This document shows positions 28,455 to 38,102 of a DNA stretch of 48,893 nucleotides, piece by piece. This DNA comes from Ureibacillus endophyticus (GTDB taxonomy: Bacteria > Bacillota > Bacilli > Bacillales_A > Planococcaceae), in contig NZ_RBZN01000024.1 of assembly GCF_003628435.1 (NCBI RefSeq), positions 1 through 48,893 of the forward strand, read 5' to 3'. The notes below the pieces were generated by a model. It did no database searches and was not told the DNA's origin. It worked only from the letters and a program-made list of their open reading frames with translations. Position 1 is the stretch's first letter; every line of letters begins with the position of its first letter. The position numbers were made by a program, and so were the translations under genes.

Positions 28455-29468
28455 TTATTGTAAATCGTTTATTTCACGTTTTTTCGTGCGAATCATTAAC
28501 TCGTCCACTGCAATTTTTGGCTCTTTATCATTAAATAACACGTCATAGAGAGCAGTAGTAATCGGCATAGGAACTTTATACTCTTGAGAAAGCTGATAAG
28601 CGGCCTTGGTTGTTCTTACGCCTTCAACTACCATTCCCATTTGATCAAGCACTTGCTCTAATTTCATCCCTTTACCAAGCATGTTTCCAGCACGCCAGTT
28701 TCGGGAATGAACACTTGTACATGTAACAATTAAATCGCCCATTCCAGTTAAACCTGAAAATGTAAAAGGATTACCACCCATTTTTACACCTAAACGAGTG
28801 ATTTCAGCTAAACCACGTGTAATGAGGGCTGCTTTTGCATTATCACCGTAATTTAACCCATCTGAAATCCCAGCAGCTAATGCAATAACATTCTTTAATG
28901 CACCGCCAAGTTCCACTCCCACAACATCATCCGTTGTATAAACACGGAAATATTGGTTCATAAATAAATCTTGAACTTTTTCAGCAGCAGATAAATTTTT
29001 ACTTGCTGCTGTGATGGTTGTCGGGTGATGTAAAACTACTTCCTCGGCATGACTTGGGCCTGATAAAACCACAATTTCTTCAATGACATCAGCCGATAGT
29101 GACTCTTGCAACATTTCCGAAATACGCATTAATGAATTTGGTTCAATCCCTTTAGAGACATGAACAAATAAAACTTTTTTATTTAGAAACGTCATCATCT
29201 TTTCACAAACTTCACGGATTGCTTTTGTCGGTACAGCGACTACCACAACATCACTATGGTCAATCGCTTTTTCTAAGTGACTTGTTGCAACTAAATTGTT
29301 AGGAAGGTTTGTTTCTGGCAAGTATTTTTGGTTTGTATGGTGTTCATTAATTTCAACTGCTTGTTCTTCTCGATGTGTCCATAAAAGCGTATGATGTCCA
29401 TTTTCAGCTAAAACAATGGCAAGAGCAGTTCCCCAAGAACCAGCACCTAACACCGTTACATTTTCCAT
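28455..29468 (-). CDS. gpsA: Glycerol-3-phosphate dehydrogenase [NAD(P)+]
   Basis: GpsA reduces dihydroxyacetone phosphate to sn-glycerol-3-phosphate, the backbone of membrane lipids. The N-terminal loop is VLGAGSWGTALA (5-16). Later blocks are VSKGIEPNSL, VVLSGPSHAEEV, GVELGGALKNVIALAAGISDGLNYGDNAKAAL (with the catalytic Lys) and GLTGMGDLIVTC. Length is 337 (B. subtilis 345). It follows der by 21 bp and probably shares its transcript. Confidence 0.96.
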   Translation of the reverse strand: MENVTVLGAGSWGTALAIVLAENGHHTLLWTHREEQAVEINEHHTNQKYLPETNLPNNLVATSHLEKAIDHSDVVVVAVPTKAIREVCEKMMTFLNKKVLFVHVSKGIEPNSLMRISEMLQESLSADVIEEIVVLSGPSHAEEVVLHHPTTITAASKNLSAAEKVQDLFMNQYFRVYTTDDVVGVELGGALKNVIALAAGISDGLNYGDNAKAALITRGLAEITRLGVKMGGNPFTFSGLTGMGDLIVTCTSVHSRNWRAGNMLGKGMKLEQVLDQMGMVVEGVRTTKAAYQLSQEYKVPMPITTALYDVLFNDKEPKIAVDELMIRTKKREINDLQ

Positions 29469-29489
29469 TTCAATTCCCCCTTCATTTCG

Positions 29490-30800
29490 TTACTCACGAG
29501 CACGTGCGATTAAACGAATTGGCGTACCTTCAAAGTCAAACGTTTCGCGGATACGATTTTCTAAGAAACGTTCGTAAGAGAAATGCATTAATTCAGGGTC
29601 ATTTACAAATGTAACGAATGTTGGTGGCTTTACAGCTACTTGTGTTGTGTAGTAAATACGTAAACGACGACCTTTATCAGCTGGAGCTGGATTACGTGCA
29701 ACTGCATCTTCAATGACTTCATTTAAAATAGAAGATTGAATACGCATTGCGTGGTTTTCACTTACACGTTGTACGATATCTAAAATTTGATGTACACGTT
29801 GTTTCGTTTTTGCCGAAACAAAAATAATCGGCGCATAGTGTAAGAATAAGAAATGTTCACGGATTTGTTGTGTATAATGATTCATTGTTTTTTCATCTTT
29901 TTCTACTGCATCCCATTTATTTACAACAATGATTACCGCTTTACCTGCTTCATGGGCATATCCAGCAATTTTCTTATCTTGTTCTTGAATACCTTCTTCA
30001 CCATTTAAAACAACTAACACAACATCGGAGCGTTCAATTGCTCTTAATGCACGTAAAACAGAATATTTTTCTGTAGATTCGTACACCTTCCCCTTTTTAC
30101 GCATACCCGCTGTATCAATAATCACATATTCTTGTCCATTATATGAATACGGTGTATCAATCGCATCGCGAGTAGTACCTGCTACGTCACTTACGATAAC
30201 GCGTTCTTGTCCTAAAAAGGCATTTACAAGGGATGATTTCCCTACATTTGGACGGCCGATTAAACTAAATTTGATTGTATCGTCCGGATATTGTTCTTCG
30301 TCTTCTTTCGGGAAATGTTTCGCACATTCATCAAGTAAATCCCCTAGTCCTAAACCGTGGGACCCTGAAATTGGGAAAGGTTCTCCAAACCCAAGGGAAT
30401 AGAAATCATACATCAATTCTCTCATATCAGGGTTATCAATTTTATTTACAGCTAGGACAACAGGTTTTTTCGTTTTATATAAAATTTTAGCAACCTGTTC
30501 ATCTGCTAACGTTACACCTTCACGACCATTTGTCATAAAAATAATGACATCTGCTTCATCGATTGCAATTTCTGCTTGCTGGCGAATTTGATCTAAAAAT
30601 GGCTCATCACCAATTTCAATCCCGCCTGTATCAATAATGTTAAATTCATGGGTTAACCAATCTGCCGAACTGTAGATGCGGTCACGTGTTACACCTGGAA
30701 TATCTTCCACGATTGATACGCGTTCTCCAACAATACGATTAAATATTGTTGATTTTCCAACGTTCGGACGACCTACGATGGCGATTACTGGTTTTGTCAT
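29490..30800 (-). CDS. der: Ribosome biogenesis GTPase Der (EngA)
   Basis: Der is a double-GTPase needed for assembly of the 50S subunit. Both G domains are intact: G1 GRPNVGKST (about 9-17) with DTGG, and the second G1 GRPNVGKSS with DTAG and NKWD. The C-terminal KH-like domain ends with [17 protein letters not shown]. From the ATG at 30800 the product has 436 residues, exactly the B. subtilis length; the frame is open further upstream, but GGAAGGA precedes this ATG and homology starts at [10 protein letters not shown]. Confidence 0.97.
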   Translation of the reverse strand: MTKPVIAIVGRPNVGKSTIFNRIVGERVSIVEDIPGVTRDRIYSSADWLTHEFNIIDTGGIEIGDEPFLDQIRQQAEIAIDEADVIIFMTNGREGVTLADEQVAKILYKTKKPVVLAVNKIDNPDMRELMYDFYSLGFGEPFPISGSHGLGLGDLLDECAKHFPKEDEEQYPDDTIKFSLIGRPNVGKSSLVNAFLGQERVIVSDVAGTTRDAIDTPYSYNGQEYVIIDTAGMRKKGKVYESTEKYSVLRALRAIERSDVVLVVLNGEEGIQEQDKKIAGYAHEAGKAVIIVVNKWDAVEKDEKTMNHYTQQIREHFLFLHYAPIIFVSAKTKQRVHQILDIVQRVSENHAMRIQSSILNEVIEDAVARNPAPADKGRRLRIYYTTQVAVKPPTFVTFVNDPELMHFSYERFLENRIRETFDFEGTPIRLIARARE

Positions 30801-31101
30801 CTGTACTTCATCCTTCCAAATTCTTATCTTTTGTATTATACACGAAATTATTGCCAATATCATTTTTTCACATTTATTTGGATATATAAACGTGGCAATA
30901 TTAAGTCATTTCATATTAGGTATACTATTGGTTTCTATGAATCTTGAATCGAACATTCAGAAGGACTGGATTGTGACTTGGAGGAAATTCATTGATTAAG
31001 AGGGATCTGTAGAGCGACAATTTCAATAAAAATAAAAAACTGTAGCCAACTAGAATACGTCAACTACAGCCCCGTAATGAACTTCATTACGTGTTTAAAT
31101 A
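30801..31101. other. Intergenic region between the S1-domain gene and der
   Basis: It holds the terminator at 31030-31070 and the der promoter region. On the plus strand a 20-codon frame (30937-30999, MNLESNIQKDWIVTWRKFID) follows a TATACT, but it has no ribosome site and is not called. I see nothing else here; B. subtilis has further genes between der and ypfD that are missing. Confidence 0.5.
31030..31070 (-). terminator. Terminator of the S1-domain gene
   Basis: On the minus strand CTGTAGTTGAC pairs with GTTGGCTACAG and is followed by TTTTTTATTTTT. Confidence 0.9.
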
Positions 31102-32247
31102 TTATTTTTCAGAAAAACGTTTTAATTGATCTCCAATAACATCGCTAAATGAAAAACCTGTTGTTTCTTCTGGAAGTTCGTAATCAATTACTTCTTCTTT
31201 TGCAGGATTTTCTTGAAGATCTTTAATACTTAAAGAAAGTCGTTTCTCATTCGCATTTACATCTAATACTTTTACCTCAACTTCTTGACCTTCTTTTAAT
31301 ACTTCATGAGGTGTATTGATATGTTTATGTGAAATTTGAGAAATATGAACTAATCCTTCAACACCTGGGAATACTTCAACAAAAGCACCAAATGATACTA
31401 GTCGCTTAATTGTACCAGTTAATACAGAACCTTTTGATACTTTGTCTTCAACATTCGCCCAAGGTCCAGGTAATGTATCTTTAATTGATAAAGAAATTCG
31501 TTCGTTAGCTGGATCAACAGATAATACTTTCACTTTTACAGGTTGCCCTTCTGAAAGTACAGTACTTACATCAGTCACATGTTCATGGGAAACTTGCGAG
31601 ATGTGTACTAATCCATCAATGCCACCGATATCTACGAAAGCTCCAAATGGTACTAAACGTTGAACTGTACCATCAAGAACGTCTCCTGCCTTAATATTTT
31701 CAATTACTTGTTTCTTTTTAGAAGCTTTTTGTTCTTCTAAAACAGCACGGTGAGAAAGAATTAATCTACCTTTTTCTTTATCAAGTTCAGTAATTTTAAA
31801 TGTTAATGTTTTGCCTTTATAATCTTCGAAGTCCTCTACAAAATAATCTTCTACTAGTGATGCAGGAACGAAGCCACGTACGCCTAAATCAACAACTAGG
31901 CCACCTTTCACAACATCTTTTACTTCCGCTTCAAAAATTTCACCTGATGCAAACTGTGCCTCGAGTTTATCCCAAGCTTTTAATGCATCCACTTTGCGTT
32001 TAGATAAGACAAAGTTTTCTTCTTCCACTTTAGTAATCATTAACTCTAACTTGTCACCAACTGATACTACATCAGAAGCTTTTTCGATATGCAAGCTTGA
32101 AAGTTCGCTTATCGGCACAATACCATCAAAAGGTGCACCTTCAATAGATACGGTTACTGCTTTATCATCTACTTGTGCAGCAACACCTTTCACAATATCT
32201 CCTTCACGAAATTCTTGGTTTGATCCTAAGTTCATTTCTTCAGACAT
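31102..32247 (-). CDS. ypfD: S1 RNA-binding domain protein (RpsA-like, YpfD)
   Basis: A 381-residue protein with four S1 motifs: about 15-85 (EGDIVKGVAAQVDDKAV), 102-167 (FEAEVKDVVKGGLVVDLGVRGFVPAS), 188-256 (LDGTVQRLVPFGAFVDIGGIDGLVHIS) and 273-342 (LTGTIKRLVSFGAFVEVFPGVEGLVHIS). It has the length of B. subtilis YpfD (382), which is related to, but shorter than, ribosomal protein S1 of Gram-negatives. A general RNA-binding or translation role is likely. cmk lies 112 bp upstream as in many bacteria. Confidence 0.94.
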   Translation of the reverse strand: MSEEMNLGSNQEFREGDIVKGVAAQVDDKAVTVSIEGAPFDGIVPISELSSLHIEKASDVVSVGDKLELMITKVEEENFVLSKRKVDALKAWDKLEAQFASGEIFEAEVKDVVKGGLVVDLGVRGFVPASLVEDYFVEDFEDYKGKTLTFKITELDKEKGRLILSHRAVLEEQKASKKKQVIENIKAGDVLDGTVQRLVPFGAFVDIGGIDGLVHISQVSHEHVTDVSTVLSEGQPVKVKVLSVDPANERISLSIKDTLPGPWANVEDKVSKGSVLTGTIKRLVSFGAFVEVFPGVEGLVHISQISHKHINTPHEVLKEGQEVEVKVLDVNANEKRLSLSIKDLQENPAKEEVIDYELPEETTGFSFSDVIGDQLKRFSEK

Positions 32248-32359
32248 ATGTAACCCTCCTTCGCATCTTCCAATTTCTATTTTATTCGAAATTGTTTATA
32301 AAAACAAAAATTTTCCTCTGATATAAACAAATATATAACTATTTCCTATAAAAGTAAGT

Positions 32360-33034
32360 CTATCCCATAATTTCATTTGCAAGTTTTAAAATTTCATTAG
32401 CCGCTTCTTCTATATTTAAATGAGTTGTATCAAGATAGATTGCGTCTTCAGCTTGAATTAAAGGAGAGGCTTCTCTTTCACTATCCAGTTTATCTCGTTT
32501 TGCAATTTCTTCTTTTAAACTTTCAATCGATGAAGGAATCCCTCGTTTTTCATTATCAATGAAGCGTCTTTTCGCACGTTCTTCTACAGATGCAGACATA
32601 AAAATTTTCAATTCAGCGTCTTTCAAAACGTGGGTACCAATGTCTCGTCCATCCATGACAATTCCTCCATTAGCTGCTAACTCTTGTTGCTTAGCTACAA
32701 GGATTTCACGGATAATTGGATGTGCTGCCACTTCACTAACATTTGCAGTTACTTCATTCGAACGAATTTGTTGAGAAACATCCTCCCCATCTAAAAAGAC
32801 AAGTTGTCCATTTGGAGATGGCTTTAATACAATTGAAGTATTCATTAACATTTTTTCTAAAGATTTTTCATCACTTAATCCTATGTTTTCTTTCATTGCT
32901 TTATACGTTACTGCTCGATACATTGCCCCTGTATCGATATAAGTAAAGCCTAATTCTTCAGCAACAATTTTGGCAATTGTACTTTTCCCAGCCCCAGCAG
33001 GACCATCGATTGCAATTTGAATTTTTTTAGCCAT
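32360..33034 (-). CDS. cmk: (d)CMP kinase
   Basis: Cytidylate kinase phosphorylates CMP and dCMP with ATP. The P-loop is GPAGAGKST (about 10-18). CMP-site segments include YIDTGAMYRAVTYKA, and MDGRDIGTHVLKDAELKIFMSAS carries the conserved Arg/Asp. The lid follows as RRFIDNEKRG. Length is 224, as in B. subtilis. The gene lies upstream of the S1-domain gene. Confidence 0.96.
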   Translation of the reverse strand: MAKKIQIAIDGPAGAGKSTIAKIVAEELGFTYIDTGAMYRAVTYKAMKENIGLSDEKSLEKMLMNTSIVLKPSPNGQLVFLDGEDVSQQIRSNEVTANVSEVAAHPIIREILVAKQQELAANGGIVMDGRDIGTHVLKDAELKIFMSASVEERAKRRFIDNEKRGIPSSIESLKEEIAKRDKLDSEREASPLIQAEDAIYLDTTHLNIEEAANEILKLANEIMG

Positions 33035-33169
33035 AAAATCCCTACTTTCCTACAACATTGTACCATAATGGGAAGATTTTTTGATTTACGTAGCTCCGAC
33101 CGGAAGTAATAAATTTTCTTTCTCTATGCTTTCCCATTCGTTTACGGAAATCGTATCTTTCTTGTCTAC

Positions 33170-33204
33170 AAAAAAAGCCACTATTATGAAAATAGGGCTT
33201 TTTA
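33170..33204 (-). terminator. Terminator of ypfA
   Basis: On the minus strand AAAAAGCC pairs with GGCTTTTT around CTATTTTCATAATAGT (inner ATAGT pairing), with a T-run after it. Confidence 0.85.
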
Positions 33205-33207
33205 AAT

Positions 33208-33864
33208 TCATATTTTTTGCGCTTCTACTCGACGCATTGCAAGTTGGCGTTCAAAGCAAAAACGTACAATATATTGCTTGTCTATATCGTCTGTATCAGT
33301 GAATTGAAGTGAGGCTAATGTTTGATTATTTTTTTCAAAAATTCTTATAACATTTGCATCTGTTTTTACATATTTTATATCCCCATTGTTATATGGAAGG
33401 ACAATAGTTGTATGGATTCGCTCACCAGCTTCAAAGGGTGGAGCAGATGTTAATTTAAGAGCCATACCACCTGCACTAATATCTTCTGTAACATATTGAT
33501 AGAAGATATTATTGTATTCGACAGCAACATCAGCAGCAGTACGTATGCGAACATATTGACGGCGTTGCATTTTTTCAAATTCCTCAGCGGGAGGACACAA
33601 AAGCATGATTGTAGGAATGTGCCATTTTCTTCTTCCTATCACTTCAGTATTAAATGCATAGCTAACTTTATCTTCCGTTGTAAAAGTCGCTCGGAATTGG
33701 GCACCATCCACTAAAAAAGCGGTTTTATTTGTAATTGTATTAACTGGATAATCAATATAAATTACATTGTCAACCTGTTCGACAACCCTACAGCGTAACT
33801 TATCAACATCTTTGTCTGTGTTAGTCGCTTCTAAGATTAATGAAGTCCCGATTTTTAGTTTCAT
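33208..33864 (-). CDS. ypfA: PilZ-domain c-di-GMP-binding protein YpfA
   Basis: A 218-residue protein of the YcgR type: an N-terminal YcgR-N-like beta domain (about 1-95) and a PilZ domain (about 97-210). The c-di-GMP motifs are present: RRQYVR (RxxxR) and DISAGGM (D/N-x-S-x-x-G). B. subtilis YpfA (DgrA) binds c-di-GMP and slows the flagellar motor; the same role is inferred here. The ATG at 33864 (MKLKIGTSL) is chosen; an in-frame GTG six codons upstream has no ribosome site. Confidence 0.9.
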   Translation of the reverse strand: MKLKIGTSLILEATNTDKDVDKLRCRVVEQVDNVIYIDYPVNTITNKTAFLVDGAQFRATFTTEDKVSYAFNTEVIGRRKWHIPTIMLLCPPAEEFEKMQRRQYVRIRTAADVAVEYNNIFYQYVTEDISAGGMALKLTSAPPFEAGERIHTTIVLPYNNGDIKYVKTDANVIRIFEKNNQTLASLQFTDTDDIDKQYIVRFCFERQLAMRRVEAQKI

Positions 33865-33947
33865 ATTCCTCGCCTCGCACAATAAGATAATATAATTATT
33901 GCACGAAACGAGTGATTTTTCTAGGAGGTTCTAGGTTTTTTTCAAAA

Positions 33948-35237
33948 TTATGGCATATATTCAACTTTGATTACATCGTGGTTATCTGTATCCACTACTA
34001 CTCTAAATGTTTCATTTAATTTATTGTCGAAACGTGCAATTACCTCATAGCATTTTCTTAATTGGAATGCATCGTTTTCTGTATAAATCAATCTTTCTTC
34101 TTCAACAATTGTACCTGGACGGAAGAACGTCTCCCAATCGATAGGGTTTACTGGTTGGCTTTCATCAACAGTTTCCTTCTGAACGTATTCCATTGCATTA
34201 AAGCCAAGCAGCTCACCACTGTCTTTAGATACCTTTAATTGAACACCATCCGGATATACTAGGGCTTTATCTTTCCCTACTACTCTTGCTAAAGAGATAT
34301 GCCATGCTTCATGGTTTTCACGCATTTCTACTAGTTGTAAATCTTTATAGCCTGCTCTACCTAAAAACTGATATACTCGATCCTTAATTTGTTGTTGAGT
34401 AATTCCCGTATGCTCTTGAACAGGTCGCTCAGATAAGAAGGATAATATGTGCCCACCCTTTACAGTAATATCTGCATACCCAATTCTGCTTCCTTTTACA
34501 AATTGAATATGATAGAACGGGTATGGAGCAGTCTCTTTACTCTTTGTAACTGTATACGTAGCATCTTTAATTCCAGGGATAAGCAACTCTAACTTATCAA
34601 TTGCTTGTTCCTTCGTTAATTCTTTATCTGTTAAGTTTTGTAACTCTTGTTTCTTTTTCCAATCCGATTCACTAGCTGTTAAAGGAAAATCTGTTTCTGT
34701 GTAGGATTTTAAATTTGCAGAAACATTTTTAAATGGTGATTCCTTTGTTTCTTGTGTAGCAACGGAAGCCCATTTTTTAAAATCTCCATCATTTTCATAA
34801 AATCTAGTCGTTGCCACTGTCCATTCATCAGACAATGCTTTTAAATTCTCATTTATTTTACCCATTTTTTTATGCCATTCTTCAAAATCACCATTGTCTG
34901 CAACATACTTTGCTTCTTCTCCAATATTTCCAACATACCGTAACCAATCGTTCGCTACTTCTGTACTTAAAGGTAAACTACTAATCGATGAACGAAACTC
35001 ATTACTCATTCTCCAAATATTATCGAGTTGAGCCTCTAATGCTACTTGGTCTTGGAAAAGTAAAGATTGAGATATTGCTTCTTGAAGGTTCGTTAATCTT
35101 TCCGATGCATTTGTAAGAGCATTTGTATATTGTGCATGTACTGTTTGTTGTAAGTTGGTATTTTCTTGCCTTACTTCATAAGAGTACAAACCTAAAGCTA
35201 AAACTGCGATGGATAGTAAGTATATTGCGCTTTTCAT
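33948..35237 (-). CDS. ypeB: Germination protein YpeB
   Basis: YpeB is the spore inner-membrane/cortex protein needed to deposit and stabilise the cortex-lytic enzyme SleB. The 429-residue product has an N-terminal signal anchor (MKSAIYLLSIAVLALGLYSY), a helical N-terminal domain (about 25-190) and PepSY-like repeats in the C-terminal half (TKEQAIDKLELLIPG..., QQIKDRVYQFLGRAGY..., and the last about 60 residues). Slightly shorter than in B. subtilis (450). It follows sleB by 12 bp, as in all Bacillus sleB-ypeB operons. Confidence 0.95.
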   Translation of the reverse strand: MKSAIYLLSIAVLALGLYSYEVRQENTNLQQTVHAQYTNALTNASERLTNLQEAISQSLLFQDQVALEAQLDNIWRMSNEFRSSISSLPLSTEVANDWLRYVGNIGEEAKYVADNGDFEEWHKKMGKINENLKALSDEWTVATTRFYENDGDFKKWASVATQETKESPFKNVSANLKSYTETDFPLTASESDWKKKQELQNLTDKELTKEQAIDKLELLIPGIKDATYTVTKSKETAPYPFYHIQFVKGSRIGYADITVKGGHILSFLSERPVQEHTGITQQQIKDRVYQFLGRAGYKDLQLVEMRENHEAWHISLARVVGKDKALVYPDGVQLKVSKDSGELLGFNAMEYVQKETVDESQPVNPIDWETFFRPGTIVEEERLIYTENDAFQLRKCYEVIARFDNKLNETFRVVVDTDNHDVIKVEYMP

Positions 35238-35249
35238 GTTCTCCCTCCT

Positions 35250-36044
35250 TTAATAGCAGAATATATGATCACCGATTTGTTTAATTTGTGGTCTAGACCA
35301 AATCCATTTACTTGTTGCTGTTTGAGGATTGAAATAATAGAGAGCATTTTCAGTTGGATCCCACCCATTCATTGCATCCAATACAGCTTGTTTTGCACGT
35401 TCATTTGGCGTCAACCAAATCTGACCATCTGCTACTGCAGTGAAGGCACCTGGTTGGAAGATGATATCTGAAATTGTATTTGGGAAATCAGGCGATTCAA
35501 GTCGATTTAGAATAACTGCGGCTACTGCAACTTGACCTTCATATGGTTCACCACGCGCTTCACCATAAACTGCATTTGCCATTAGTTGAAGGTCTCGTTC
35601 AGAATACTTAACTGGTAACTGCATATCCGAACTTTTGGATTGACCGCTACCGCCACCTCCACCTTTTACTTGTTGAGAAAGTGGTGTTCCACCATAGTGA
35701 GTAAATTGATTTCCTCTATCAATTTGTTGTTTTACCCAATCTTCATGATACTCAGTAGAATTCACTAAATTCTTTTTCGTTGAACTACCAACTACACCAT
35801 CTATATCAAGACCAAATTCTTTTTGGAAATTACGGACGGCCCAGTAAGTACCATAACCAAAAATCCCATCAATTCTCCCATTGTAATACCCTAACCACTG
35901 TAACCTCGCCTGTAATTCAATTACATCATCTCCAAATGATCCTCGTTCAATAAGTTGACTTGAAAATGCACTTGTTTCGCTTGGTTTCACAATAGCAAAA
36001 GTACCAAGTGTTAAAATGATTGTCATAAAGATACTTCTTACCAT
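35250..36044 (-). CDS. sleB: Spore cortex-lytic enzyme SleB
   Basis: SleB is a lytic transglycosylase that cleaves muramic-delta-lactam cortex peptidoglycan in germination. Visible parts: signal peptide (about 1-27, ending ETSAFS), peptidoglycan-binding repeat domain (about 32-90, GDDVIELQARLQWLGYYNGRIDGIFGYGT), a Gly/Ser linker (about 127-137) and the catalytic hydrolase_2 domain (about 145-264) with the catalytic Glu in NAVYGEARGEPYEGQVAVAAV and AALYYFNP-like ENALYYFNPQTATSKW. Length is 264 (B. subtilis 305). AAGGAG precedes the ATG. Confidence 0.95.
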   Translation of the reverse strand: MVRSIFMTIILTLGTFAIVKPSETSAFSSQLIERGSFGDDVIELQARLQWLGYYNGRIDGIFGYGTYWAVRNFQKEFGLDIDGVVGSSTKKNLVNSTEYHEDWVKQQIDRGNQFTHYGGTPLSQQVKGGGGGSGQSKSSDMQLPVKYSERDLQLMANAVYGEARGEPYEGQVAVAAVILNRLESPDFPNTISDIIFQPGAFTAVADGQIWLTPNERAKQAVLDAMNGWDPTENALYYFNPQTATSKWIWSRPQIKQIGDHIFCY

Positions 36045-36063
36045 TTATTTCACTCCTTTCTCA

Positions 36064-36093
36064 TAGCATGTAAAATTCAAAAACTTTTATACG
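36064..36093 (-). promoter_or_regulatory. Putative sigma-G promoter of sleB-ypeB
   Basis: On the minus strand CGTATA (36088-36093) is followed after 17 bp by CATGCTA (36064-36070), close to the forespore sigma-G pattern (TGnATA, 17-18 bp, CATACTA). It ends 19 bp before the sleB start. In B. subtilis this operon is sigma-G dependent. Confidence 0.45.
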
Positions 36094-36125
36094 TTTTTAA
36101 TTTAGAGAGACTTCCTAAAATTCAA

Positions 36126-36183
36126 GAAAAAAAACAACTTTTATTTTCTTCACGATAAATAGTGAAGAAATAAAAGTTGTTTA
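36126..36183 (-). terminator. Terminator of prsW
   Basis: A long stem (AACAACTTTTAT, TTTCTTCAC against GTGAAGAAA, ATAAAAGTTGTT) ends in eight T on the minus strand. The prsW stop codon (36181-36183) is part of the stem. Confidence 0.88.
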
Positions 36184-36855
36184 TTGATATTTTTGTTCAT
36201 ATAAATGTTGCACTAAATGTTGGTGGGCTAATTTCACTTTCCTTAGTGCTAACCACCATAAATAAAACATAAATGGAGCTATTAAATAAACCCAATATCC
36301 TTCAAATCTTAAAATGGAATTATACGTAACATGTAATATAAGCGGAGCAAAAATAGATAAGAATAAATATTCCCGTTCTTTATCATTTTTTGCAAACTTA
36401 CTCTTACCAAAATAATAGCCCATCACAACACCAAATAGTGCGTGGCTAGATACCGGTAAGATTGCTCTTAAAATTGCTGTATCAATACCGAAAGATAATA
36501 AATATAATACATTTTCAACTGTTGCAAATCCTAAAGAAACACTTGCCCCATAGAGTATTCCGTCATAGGGGTCATCAAATTCAATATGCCGAAAGATTAC
36601 TAACAAGATAACAAGCCATTTAAAGAACTCTTCTAACCCGCTAGATACGAGTACTTCGGTTAAATAACGGTTTGTAATTGTTGCCTCTTCTTTTAACACA
36701 TATTGAATAAACATAATCGGGAACGTAATGAGCGCACCAAATAAAAATGCTTGAAATAATGTTTTTCTCGGCTCTGTTGCCATTTGGTTACGTAAATAAA
36801 AGTAGCTAAATAATGCTAATCCTGGAGCAACAGCAGCAGAAAAGAGTAAAATCAA
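36181..36855 (-). CDS. prsW: Intramembrane protease PrsW
   Basis: PrsW is a multi-pass membrane protease that makes the first cut in an anti-sigma factor (RsiW in B. subtilis) and so activates sigma-W. The 224-residue product has about seven to eight helices. Probable catalytic residues lie in SSGLEEFFKWLVI (Glu-Glu pair), in PVSSHALFGVVMGYYFG (His) and in the late LILHVTYNS. Length matches B. subtilis PrsW (218). It is adjacent to sleB, as in B. subtilis, and divergent from ansA. The anti-sigma target is not in this window. Confidence 0.92.
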   Translation of the reverse strand: MILLFSAAVAPGLALFSYFYLRNQMATEPRKTLFQAFLFGALITFPIMFIQYVLKEEATITNRYLTEVLVSSGLEEFFKWLVILLVIFRHIEFDDPYDGILYGASVSLGFATVENVLYLLSFGIDTAILRAILPVSSHALFGVVMGYYFGKSKFAKNDKEREYLFLSIFAPLILHVTYNSILRFEGYWVYLIAPFMFYLWWLALRKVKLAHQHLVQHLYEQKYQ

Positions 36856-36941
36856 TTTGAATACGCTCCTTTCGTTAGAGATTAATGATATTATAACATT
36901 AATTACCTTATAAATTGATTGTTTAAGGAGAAATTATAGCG

Positions 36942-37910
36942 ATGAAACATATATTATTGCTTCATACAGGTGGCACCATCTCAATGAATTTAAATGACCA
37001 AACCGGAGCAGTACTCCCGAATGAGAGAAATGCCATCCTCGGAATTAGTAATGACCTTTCAAAATTGGCGAAAATTACGGAAAAAGAAATATTCAATTTA
37101 CCATCCCCTCATATTACGCCTAAGGAAATGTTAATATTACGTAACGAAATCGTTGAGTTTGTAAAGCAACATGAAGTGGATGGAATTGTCATTACCCATG
37201 GTACAGATACTTTAGAAGAAACTGCCTATTTTTTAGATTTAACGACTCGTTTTGACTTTCCTATTGTATTAACGGGAGCTATGCGCTCTTCGAATGAATT
37301 AGGAGCAGACGGGGTCTACAATTTAGTTGAGGCAGTCCGAGTGGCAATCCATCCAGATGCGAGGGAAAAAGGCGTGCTGGTTGTAATGAATGATGAGGTG
37401 CATCAGGCATTTAATTGTACAAAAACATCGACCTCATCGGTAAATACTTTCCAAAGTCCGCAATACGGGCCTATTGGATTAATCACAAAGAAAATGGTCC
37501 ATTTCCATCAAACACCAATAAGAAGAAGATACGTTGAAGTTCAATCTATTGAAAAACGTGTAGCGTTATTAAAAGCATATGCTGGGATGGAAGGCGATTT
37601 AGTCGAATCCATTTTACATTGTAACTATGATGGCGTAGTGATAGAAGGATTAGGTCAAGGAAACATCCCTCCAGATGTTGTACCAGCGATTAAAAAGTTG
37701 TTGGATGCGGGATTACCTGTCATCTTTGTTTCCCGTTGTTTTAATGGAATTGCAGAAGGTGTATATGGCTATGTCGGCGGTGGGAAAAGTTTAGAAGATT
37801 TAGGTGTTATTTTTGCAACAGGAATTAGTGGCCAAAAAGCACGACTTAAATTATTAATTGGCTTAAATCAACAAAATGAAAGTTTAGATTTAAAAGAGTT
37901 TTTTAATTGA
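36942..37910 (+). CDS. ansA: L-asparaginase, type I
   Basis: The enzyme hydrolyses L-asparagine to aspartate and ammonia. The catalytic Thr12 lies in LLHTGGTISM; the second catalytic block is ITHGTDTLEETAYFL. Other family segments are VLTGAMRSSNELGADG and the C-terminal VFVSRCFNGIAEGVYGY. The 322-residue length and cytoplasmic character (no signal peptide) point to the type I enzyme. AAGGAG lies before the ATG. It is monocistronic with a terminator at 37921. Confidence 0.93.
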   Translation: MKHILLLHTGGTISMNLNDQTGAVLPNERNAILGISNDLSKLAKITEKEIFNLPSPHITPKEMLILRNEIVEFVKQHEVDGIVITHGTDTLEETAYFLDLTTRFDFPIVLTGAMRSSNELGADGVYNLVEAVRVAIHPDAREKGVLVVMNDEVHQAFNCTKTSTSSVNTFQSPQYGPIGLITKKMVHFHQTPIRRRYVEVQSIEKRVALLKAYAGMEGDLVESILHCNYDGVVIEGLGQGNIPPDVVPAIKKLLDAGLPVIFVSRCFNGIAEGVYGYVGGGKSLEDLGVIFATGISGQKARLKLLIGLNQQNESLDLKEFFN

Positions 37911-37920
37911 TGTTGAAGAA

Positions 37921-37952
37921 AAATCGGCACGTTGAGGCGTGTCGATTTTTTG
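37921..37952 (+). terminator. Terminator of ansA
   Basis: AAATCGGCACG pairs with CGTGTCGATTT around TTGAGG and is followed by a T-run. Confidence 0.88.
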
Positions 37953-38055
37953 TTAGGATGCTTGGATAGAGTGATTTTATAGTGCAAACTTCTTGGAATT
38001 GATGAAAGCCAAAATCTGCTTGAATGTGATTCTAGTGACCTTCATAGACTTGATA

Positions 38056-38091
38056 ATAAAAAGAGATAACCCCATACCTGAGATTATCTCC
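38056..38091 (-). terminator. Terminator of ypdA
   Basis: On the minus strand GAGATAA pairs with TTATCTC around TCTCAGGTATGGGG and is followed by TTTTTATTAT. Confidence 0.85.
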
Positions 38092-38102
38092 ATATACAAC
38101 CA

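Noticed and set aside
30937-30999. Twenty-codon plus-strand gene between der and the S1-domain gene
   Set aside because: A TATACT-like box precedes it but there is no ribosome site and the length is too small to support a call.
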